Below the pieces are notes generated by a model. It searched no databases and had not been told where the DNA came from. It saw nothing but the letters and a program-made list of their open reading frames with translations. 10,429 bases of DNA from Bacilli bacterium (GTDB lineage Bacteria > Bacillota_I > Bacilli_A > RF39 > UBA660), in assembly GCA_016302935.1 (NCBI GenBank), contig JAEDMO010000031.1:1-10429 (forward strand), in the 5' to 3' direction. A program made the position numbers and the translations under genes. Shown one piece after another: positions 5,802-10,429 of this stretch (within the stretch, counting starts at the first letter, position 1; each line of letters opens with the position of its first letter).

Positions 5802-8000
5802 CTACCTCCCCCACTTTTCAGCAATACCAAGGCCAAAATATCCTGGATTTTTAGAGCACAATGTTGCATTGTTATCATTACCATTAACTAAGTTACAAAT
5901 ACCGACCTCATTACTTTTGAAAAACTGGCTACTTCCATCGACATTTATACTCAAATCTAAATATCCATTACTATCATTAACCATTTTTTTATTATAAGTT
6001 CTAATTTTACTCATAAGTTCATTATTCAAATAAACAGAATATTCAAGCTTACTATAAGCAGCTGCTAAAGATTTTTGATTATCAACATTGTTTATCCAAG
6101 TATACCAATTATCTCCTATTTGACGGCATCCCTCACCAACACAACCAGTAAGATAACTATTAGGAAAAGGAACATTTAAATTAATAGGCCTATAAATAAA
6201 ACCATATCCACAAGGCTCCTTTTCACATATAGGATTATTTTTATCATTTGGATTATAAGAAGGATAAAACTTATTTACAACATCAACAGTACATTTTTTA
6301 TTAGTATTTAGATTGATTCTAAAACTAGAAGTACCAGTATCAGCCATCAAATTAGAAGATATAATATCTACATAATAACTCTTTGTAGGAAAATCAAGCG
6401 GTACAAAATGCACATTATCATAAACATTATAATCATTTGTATTAACATTATCTAAATTATAAAATACTTTACCATTTTTTTTAAACACATATGCTTTGTT
6501 TTGAATATTTGTCCCTTGAAAATGCAATTCATACTTAGATTCACTATTAGTATTATTACTATCAGTTTCAAATTTAACAGTTCCTTCCCCAAATGTTTTT
6601 CCAACAGACGAATAACTAAACAAACCTTGTGCACTCATCTCTTCGTTACATCGACCAACAGCATCACAATTAGGAGTAAATGAAGTCTCAAATTTATAAG
6701 AACACATATATCCATCCATAGTAGTATCATATTGAGCATTACAATCACTATTCCCACCAACAATACCACTATTAGAGCCAAAAAGACCAGTACCTGACGG
6801 GGTACACTGATTGCCATTTTTATCAAAATACCCTATTAATTCCCTTGTATAATTAACTCTACACGAACATCCACCATACTCTCCGTACCTATCTTCACAT
6901 TCTGCTTCACTTTCAAATTTTCCATTCTTATTACATAAATATTTCCAAGAAGGACAAGTCCCTGAAGTAATTGTGTTTAAGACTGATATAGTAGAAATCA
7001 AAGATGGATTCTTAAAGTAAGTTCCAGCCAAATACGTTTTACTATTATCTAAATTTACAGTCAAATTTAACACAGCGGATTGAGAATAACCACATGTCGC
7101 AGATTTACACTCACTATCTTCAATTAAAGTACAACCATTTAAACTGCTAGGCGGACTAAATACATTAGCCGTGGTATAACTTCCAGTACAAGTGCCGTTT
7201 ACAATTCCACCACAAGTATTAATACTTCCATCCATAGTATTACTGCATCTACCTAAACTACCATATCCATTACTACATTCGCCACCTCCATCATCTTCTT
7301 TAGGAGGATTTAAGCTACTACTACTATTTATTAAGGTGCCACAAGAATCAAATACGCACCTAGTAGCATCAACACCAGGAGAATAAACATTATATCCATT
7401 GACAGTTTTTGGCTTATTAGATACCCCAACACAATACATCGTAGCAATATCACCTTTATCAGTCATTACATTTTCCTTTATTGATACAATATTATAATTA
7501 GCACCAGTTTCAAAACCAGATAAATCACTATTTAACCCCAAACCACTTCTATTACCAGTAGCATTTCTCAAATCACATTGAGTACCAATTATTTTAATTC
7601 CAGCATTGGTACTATGTTTATCAATCATTTCACCTTGACTAACAATCTTCCCATTCTTATCTTTAATAACAATTGTATTATAAGGACTAGGAATAGTTTG
7701 ATTAACTCCTACATTATCATAATTATAAGTTTCTCCTGCAGTCACTTCCTCATTCATTCCAGTCCTAGTTTCAGTATCATATCTATCTAATCGTTGACAT
7801 ACGCCAGCAGAATTACATGCATAAAAAGTATAATCAGTATTATCTGATTTATGCGAAGCAACAAGACCAGTTATAGTTTTAGTGCCATTACCATTGTCCG
7901 TAATATCTAAACTTTGGATTAAATCTCCCTCTAATGCATTAACTTTAGTAATACAAATAATTAATAATCCTAAAAGGAAACTTATATAACTCTTTTTCAT
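5802..8000 (-). CDS. Large cysteine-rich secreted protein, candidate pilus tip or surface adhesin
   Basis: This 732-residue protein has a signal peptide (basic MKK, hydrophobic 7-18, likely cleavage after NALEG or just before it at about 23) and no second membrane segment or LPXTG motif. The predicted mature part has 30 cysteines: 23 between 62 and 451, none from 452 to 569, then 7 more to 715. Four C-x4-C pairs (215/220, 298/303, 592/597, 620/625) and two C-x5-C pairs with Gly (CNSAGVC at 62-68, CDAVGRC at 445-451) recur. The Cys-rich middle (215-451) is Gly/Ser/Asn-rich. A segment at 600-633 holds YRPINLNVPFPN and later DNWYTW. I do not know a matching family. The even cysteine count, secretion and a place just upstream of the pilus genes suggest a disulfide-stabilised tip protein or adhesin, which is inference. 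The start overlaps the previous stop (TAATG), with GGGGAG upstream. Confidence 0.7.
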   Translation of the reverse strand: MKKSYISFLLGLLIICITKVNALEGDLIQSLDITDNGNGTKTITGLVASHKSDNTDYTFYACNSAGVCQRLDRYDTETRTGMNEEVTAGETYNYDNVGVNQTIPSPYNTIVIKDKNGKIVSQGEMIDKHSTNAGIKIIGTQCDLRNATGNRSGLGLNSDLSGFETGANYNIVSIKENVMTDKGDIATMYCVGVSNKPKTVNGYNVYSPGVDATRCVFDSCGTLINSSSSLNPPKEDDGGGECSNGYGSLGRCSNTMDGSINTCGGIVNGTCTGSYTTANVFSPPSSLNGCTLIEDSECKSATCGYSQSAVLNLTVNLDNSKTYLAGTYFKNPSLISTISVLNTITSGTCPSWKYLCNKNGKFESEAECEDRYGEYGGCSCRVNYTRELIGYFDKNGNQCTPSGTGLFGSNSGIVGGNSDCNAQYDTTMDGYMCSYKFETSFTPNCDAVGRCNEEMSAQGLFSYSSVGKTFGEGTVKFETDSNNTNSESKYELHFQGTNIQNKAYVFKKNGKVFYNLDNVNTNDYNVYDNVHFVPLDFPTKSYYVDIISSNLMADTGTSSFRINLNTNKKCTVDVVNKFYPSYNPNDKNNPICEKEPCGYGFIYRPINLNVPFPNSYLTGCVGEGCRQIGDNWYTWINNVDNQKSLAAAYSKLEYSVYLNNELMSKIRTYNKKMVNDSNGYLDLSINVDGSSQFFKSNEVGICNLVNGNDNNATLCSKNPGYFGLGIAEKWGR

Positions 8001-8680
8001 TATAAATCTCCCCTTCTTCTTTTAGAAATAAAATATACAAATAAAATAACAATTAATACGACTACACATGTAAAAATTATATAATGTTCTCTAAGTAAAA
8101 CTTTAACCCAATTATCAGTAGTATCATTATTATCATTTGGAGTCGGATCCACAGGATTATCATTAGTAGTTTCCTTAGCTTTATATATTTCTAGTTCTTT
8201 AAGAAAATTAGCTTTATTAATATCATATTGATACCATTTATCACAATACACAAACTCTTTTCCATCAATACCTTCACAATACTTGCTAACGGCAAAATAA
8301 TTAAATTTAGGTACATTAACATTCTTTGTATTAATTAATTTACCCTTACAATTACTATTATTAGACATAATATAAAGTTTTCTATCTCCTCCATCTATAT
8401 CTTTAATAGTAATAACACCAGCCTCCGCATCTGCAATAAAATAATTAGTTAATGAGTTATAATCATATACATATATATCATTAGTAACACCAGTAATAAA
8501 CAAACTAAAATTACCATATATAGGCTCTGCTAATTTTTCATATTCTTCATTATATTGATAAGTTATCTTCACCTTAGAAGCAACATCATTTAAAATTTTT
8601 AATTCACTATCACTACATTTAGCAAATACAGATGAAGAAAGAAAGAAAAACAATATAAAATTCATAAATAAATATTTCAT
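8000..8680 (-). CDS. Secreted protein with C-terminal membrane anchor, first gene of Tad-like operon
   Basis: From the ATG at 8680 this is a 226-residue protein. It has a signal peptide at 1-20 (MKYLFMNFIL to SSSVFA, cleavage before KCS), an extracellular domain rich in predicted beta strands at about 35-150, a low-complexity Asn/Asp/Thr/Pro linker at 171-190, a membrane helix at about 200-218 and a basic tail, SKRRRGDL. This is a type I membrane protein with its domain outside the cell. Cysteines at 22, 111, 135 and 146 could form two disulfides. The frame stays open upstream to a TTG at 8710, but that start would add ten residues, including two tryptophans, ahead of a complete signal peptide. 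The stop overlaps the start of the 732-aa gene by one base. It may anchor that partner, which is inference. I do not recognise the family. Confidence 0.68.
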   Translation of the reverse strand: MKYLFMNFILFFFLSSSVFAKCSDSELKILNDVASKVKITYQYNEEYEKLAEPIYGNFSLFITGVTNDIYVYDYNSLTNYFIADAEAGVITIKDIDGGDRKLYIMSNNSNCKGKLINTKNVNVPKFNYFAVSKYCEGIDGKEFVYCDKWYQYDINKANFLKELEIYKAKETTNDNPVDPTPNDNNDTTDNWVKVLLREHYIIFTCVVVLIVILFVYFISKRRRGDL

Positions 8681-8692
8681 ATAAATAATTAG

Positions 8693-8700
8693 CCACCTCC
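8693..8700 (-). promoter_or_regulatory. Shine-Dalgarno site of first operon gene, long spacing
   Basis: GGAGGTGG on the minus strand ends 12 bases before the ATG at 8680. The spacing is longer than usual (5-10), but there is no ATG, GTG or TTG closer in frame. A second GAGGTG at 8724-8729 lies 13 bases before the in-frame TTG at 8710, so the start remains slightly open. Confidence 0.45.
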
Positions 8701-8734
8701 AACCATTCAAATATTAATATATACACCTCTACTA

Positions 8735-8762
8735 TATATAATTAAGTATACCATAATTTCAA
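8735..8762 (-). promoter_or_regulatory. Candidate sigma-A promoter of the Tad-like operon
   Basis: On the minus strand TTGAAA (8762-8757) is followed after 16 bases by TATATA (8740-8735). A second candidate -10 with an extended TG motif, TGGTATACT, lies between them (8753-8745), but it lacks a good -35 box. Either would start transcription 45-60 bases before the first operon gene. Long A- and T-tracts just upstream may act as an UP element. No other convincing promoter was seen inside the operon. Confidence 0.45.
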
Positions 8763-8780
8763 AAAAAAGAAAGTTTTTTT

Positions 8781-8809
8781 TTGCTTTTTTTGGAAAAAAG
8801 TGCTAATAT
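8781..8809 (+). promoter_or_regulatory. Candidate promoter of the thioredoxin-like gene
   Basis: TTGCTT (8781-8786), a 17-base spacer and TAATAT (8804-8809), preceded by TG at 8801-8802, form an extended -10 promoter. Transcription would start at about 8816, immediately at the GAGGTG ribosome site (8816-8821), so the leader would be very short. TATAAT at 8810-8815 is closer to consensus but would leave almost no leader. Confidence 0.35.
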
Positions 8810-8826
8810 TATAATGAGGTGCTAAA

Positions 8827-9264
8827 ATGAAGAAAAAAAACAAAACTATTTGGATTATTATTATTACTATAATTATTGTCAGTATCGTCACTGTTTTAAC
8901 ATATAATATTATTAAAAAAGATTATTTTACCAAATTAAATTATGAAGAATTTTTTAACAAGTGGGAAAACGATGATACCTTTGTATTGGTAATTTCCAAA
9001 ACAGAATGTCCTTATTGCCAAATGTATATTCCCAAAATTAAAAAAATAAGTGAAGAATATAAAATTAATACCTATTATGTAGAAACAGATACATTTACCG
9101 CTGAAGAAAGTAGTGCATTTTCCAATTTAATTAATTATAATGCAACCCCAACAACCGTTTTTATAAAAAATGGAGAGGAATTATCCAAAGCAACTAGAAT
9201 AAATGGTAATGTCAGTGAACAAAAAATAATAAATAAATTTAAATCCAACGATTTTATAAAATAA
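8827..9264 (+). CDS. Membrane-anchored thioredoxin-like oxidoreductase (CPYC)
   Basis: This 145-residue protein has a basic N-terminus (MKKKNK), one membrane helix at about 8-28 and an extracytoplasmic thioredoxin-fold domain. The active site is CPYC (61-64) after the strand TFVLVISKTE (51-60), and the cis-proline loop is ATPTT (106-110, Pro108). Glutaredoxin, DsbA and thioredoxin relatives use such motifs to make, break or shuffle disulfides. The fold facing outward suggests action on secreted proteins. The gene is divergent from the Tad-like operon and shares its promoter region, and that operon encodes several cysteine-containing surface proteins, so these are plausible substrates (inference). 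No DsbB or VKOR-like partner is in the window. The ATG at 8827 has GAGGTG 5 bases upstream. Small Trx-like proteins in bacteriocin loci look similar but are not supported by these neighbours. Confidence 0.82.
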   Translation: MKKKNKTIWIIIITIIIVSIVTVLTYNIIKKDYFTKLNYEEFFNKWENDDTFVLVISKTECPYCQMYIPKIKKISEEYKINTYYVETDTFTAEESSAFSNLINYNATPTTVFIKNGEELSKATRINGNVSEQKIINKFKSNDFIK

Positions 9265-9300
9265 AAATGTTAACTACTTAAACTGTAGTAACATTTTTTT
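9264..9300. terminator. Bidirectional intrinsic terminator between convergent genes
   Basis: ATGTTAACTAC (9267-9277) pairs with GTAGTAACAT (9285-9294) with one bulged A around a 7-base loop, followed on the plus strand by a T-run to 9300. On the minus strand the opposite side supplies TTTTT after the same hairpin. It serves the thioredoxin-like gene, whose stop is at 9262-9264, and trmL, whose stop codon at 9299-9301 touches the structure. Confidence 0.75.
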
Positions 9301-9805
9301 ATTGTTCTAAATAATCTTCACCCTTAAATGGTTCGCAAAATAACAAATCATTATAATTTTGTTGTCTTAAAACTTCATAGACAACAATAGCAACACAATT
9401 AGATAAATTAAGACTTCTAACATTTGAAGACATAGGTATTCTCATACATTTATCTAAATTATTTTTTAAAATATCCTTAGGAATCCCTGTACTTTCTTTA
9501 CCAAAAATCAAATAAATATTCTTAGTACAATCACTATAATCAAAAGAAGTATGTGGTTTTTTACCATATCTAGTAAAATAATAAAAATCCCCACTATTCT
9601 TAGCCAAAAAATCATTATAATCATCATATACTTCATAATTTAGATTATCAAGATAATTAACCCCACTTCTTTTAACACTTTTCTCATCCAATCTAAAACC
9701 TAAAGGTTCGATTAAATGAAGTTTAGCGTTGCAAGCAATACAAGTTCTCATAATATTCCCCGTATTAGTAGGAATTTCTGGTTCGTATAAAACTATATTA
9801 ATCAT
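9299..9805 (-). CDS. trmL: tRNA (cytidine/uridine-34 2'-O)-methyltransferase TrmL
   Basis: This is a SPOUT-family methyltransferase that uses S-adenosylmethionine to methylate the 2'-OH of the wobble base (position 34) of certain leucine tRNAs, as known for E. coli TrmL. With the start at 9805 it has 168 residues, close to the usual length, and opens MINIVLYEPEIP like E. coli TrmL. The signature blocks are NTGNIMR at 14-20, LIFGKESTGIP at 99-109 and NVRSLNLSNCVAI at 128-140; the last two form the trefoil knot that binds the cofactor. In-frame ATG (9811) and TTG (9814) codons upstream would add two or three residues and fit the family less well. The start overlaps the preceding gene by 8 bases without a strong ribosome site, so translation is probably coupled. 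Confidence 0.93.
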   Translation of the reverse strand: MINIVLYEPEIPTNTGNIMRTCIACNAKLHLIEPLGFRLDEKSVKRSGVNYLDNLNYEVYDDYNDFLAKNSGDFYYFTRYGKKPHTSFDYSDCTKNIYLIFGKESTGIPKDILKNNLDKCMRIPMSSNVRSLNLSNCVAIVVYEVLRQQNYNDLLFCEPFKGEDYLEQ

Positions 9806-10325
9806 AAACATCAATCACATTCATTGCTTTTAAATAATTTTCTAACCTAACTATACTATAATTATTTTCTTTAACAAAATAAATATCAACAAGTTCTCCA
9901 GAATTAAAAAGTAAAATACTAGGAACACTATCAAGAAAACTAATGTTATCAATCGAATATTTCTTATTAAGCTCATTAACAAGAATCCTATTATCAACAA
10001 ATTCACTAACATTCAAATAAACTAACTTTTGCTTAATGTCATACTCATCAGCAAGTTGAACAAGTTCATTTTCAAACTTTCTAATCTTCTTATCACCAAC
10101 CAAAGAAGAATAAACAACCACAACAGAATTTTCTAACGCATAATTATCTATTTCATTATACTTAATCTCAAAAAATATCTCATTAAGCAAAGGCTTATTA
10201 AGCCTATCTTCACTATACTCCGTATACCATAAATAAAAATAATATAAAAGACCACAAGTAACCAAAATTATTAAAGTAAGCCAAAAATAATTTACTTTAG
10301 GAATAACTCTATCATTTTTCGTCAT
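9798..10325 (-). CDS. Membrane-anchored thioredoxin-fold protein without CXXC
   Basis: With the start at 10325 this is a 175-residue protein with a membrane helix at about 12-33 and an extracytoplasmic domain that follows the thioredoxin pattern: a strand at 67-72 (SVVVVY), a helix at 79-93, LVYLNVSEF at 101-109 and a cis-proline loop, SVPSILLFNSGE, at 133-144 (Pro135). The place where CXXC would sit reads SSLVGDKK (73-80), so there are no redox cysteines; the only Cys (24) is in the membrane helix. It may be a binding or chaperone domain rather than an oxidoreductase. A GTG at 10337 is in frame, but its bases belong to the GAGG ribosome site for the ATG at 10325. It leads a two-gene operon with trmL. 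The pairing looks positional rather than functional, and the role is unknown. Confidence 0.68.
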   Translation of the reverse strand: MTKNDRVIPKVNYFWLTLIILVTCGLLYYFYLWYTEYSEDRLNKPLLNEIFFEIKYNEIDNYALENSVVVVYSSLVGDKKIRKFENELVQLADEYDIKQKLVYLNVSEFVDNRILVNELNKKYSIDNISFLDSVPSILLFNSGELVDIYFVKENNYSIVRLENYLKAMNVIDVYD

Positions 10326-10348
10326 AATAATCCTCACTATCTATAATT

Positions 10349-10378
10349 ATTTTAACATAAATTATAAATATTTGTAAA
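10349..10378 (-). promoter_or_regulatory. Sigma-A type promoter of the trmL operon
   Basis: On the minus strand TTTACA (10378-10373), an 18-base spacer and TAAAAT (10354-10349) preceded by a TG (TGTTAAAAT, an extended -10) lie about 20 bases before the ATG-proximal GAGG site. The surrounding sequence is AT-rich, so some chance matching is possible. Confidence 0.5.
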
Positions 10379-10400
10379 TAACGTTTTAATTTTTAAATTC

Positions 10401-10429
10401 AAAAAAAATAAGGCTATTTAAGCCTTATT
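10401..10429 (-). terminator. Intrinsic terminator of a gene beyond the right edge
   Basis: A perfect 9-base stem (AATAAGGCT with AGCCTTATT at 10407-10415 and 10421-10429) with a 5-base loop is followed on the minus strand by eight T residues. It insulates the trmL operon from the upstream minus-strand gene, which is outside the window. The stem may extend past the window end. Confidence 0.8.

Noticed and set aside
6452..6826. Short hydrophobic minus-strand frames inside the cysteine-rich gene
   Set aside because: They are shifted frames of the 732-aa gene with no ribosome site; the main frame is unbroken here, so they do not indicate a frameshift.
7192..7790. Open frames on the plus strand opposite the cysteine-rich gene
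   Set aside because: They are rich in Ser/Leu/Pro or Ile/Ser, as expected from antisense reading, and lack ribosome sites. The minus-strand gene covers the whole region with a consistent signal peptide and reading frame.
8689..8706. Five-codon leader frame (ATG to TAA) before the first operon gene
   Set aside because: Its only upstream Shine-Dalgarno candidate is 17 bases away and the frame largely encodes the GGAGGTGG ribosome site itself. A leader peptide cannot be supported.
8681..8710. TTG start at 8710 for the first operon gene
   Set aside because: The added residues would place two tryptophans and a second hydrophobic run before a complete signal peptide. ATG at 8680 gives a standard signal peptide, though the ribosome-site spacing is not ideal.
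8827..9264. Bacteriocin-type disulfide accessory protein
   Set aside because: The small membrane-anchored Trx layout is shared, but no precursor peptide, ABC transporter or immunity gene is nearby.
1..10429. CRISPR arrays, tRNA or rRNA genes, insertion sequences
   Set aside because: No regularly spaced repeats, cloverleaf-like segments, transposase motifs or terminal inverted repeats were seen on either strand.

Overview
The window is very AT-rich, uses the standard bacterial code (tryptophans are TGG and no TGA interrupts a frame) and carries short G-rich ribosome binding sites. This fits a low-GC Gram-positive (Firmicutes/Bacilli-type) bacterium. The large extracellular proteins, a Tad-like locus with no secretin or other outer-membrane gene here, and the composition point to a monoderm. 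An uncultured gut Bacilli or Tenericutes-related lineage is my guess, with low confidence.

Positions 36 to 8680 hold a single minus-strand block of ten tightly packed genes (gaps of -8 to 44 bases, three stop/start overlaps), read from right to left. It is a Tad/Flp-type pilus or pseudopilus assembly locus. In transcription order it encodes: a secreted protein with a C-terminal membrane anchor (226 aa); a very large secreted protein with 30 cysteines in the predicted mature part (732 aa); a small membrane-anchored protein (144 aa); a CpaB-like SAF protein; the CpaF/TadA secretion ATPase; the TadB and TadC inner-membrane platform proteins; a small Flp-like pilin with the strongest ribosome binding site of the block; a TadE-like minor pilin; and a TadZ/CpaE-like protein whose P-loop has lost its lysines. 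A prepilin peptidase is needed for such a system but is not in the window. A hairpin with a T-run at 1-30 probably ends the operon.

Positions 8681 to 8826 are a divergent control region with A- and T-tracts and candidate promoters on both strands. To its right, on the plus strand, lies a membrane-anchored thioredoxin-like protein with a CPYC active site, a plausible helper for disulfide formation in the cysteine-containing surface proteins across the promoter region.

Positions 9299 to 10325 hold a two-gene minus-strand operon with its own promoter: a membrane-anchored thioredoxin-fold protein lacking the CXXC active site, then trmL, a tRNA wobble 2'-O-methyltransferase, overlapping it by 8 bases. 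A bidirectional hairpin terminator separates trmL from the convergent thioredoxin-like gene. A second clear terminator at 10401-10429 ends whatever minus-strand gene lies beyond the right edge.

The least described part is the pair of genes at the head of the pilus operon (5802-8680) with the divergent oxidoreductase: a possible surface adhesin or tip module of an oxidatively folded, secretin-free Tad-like machine.
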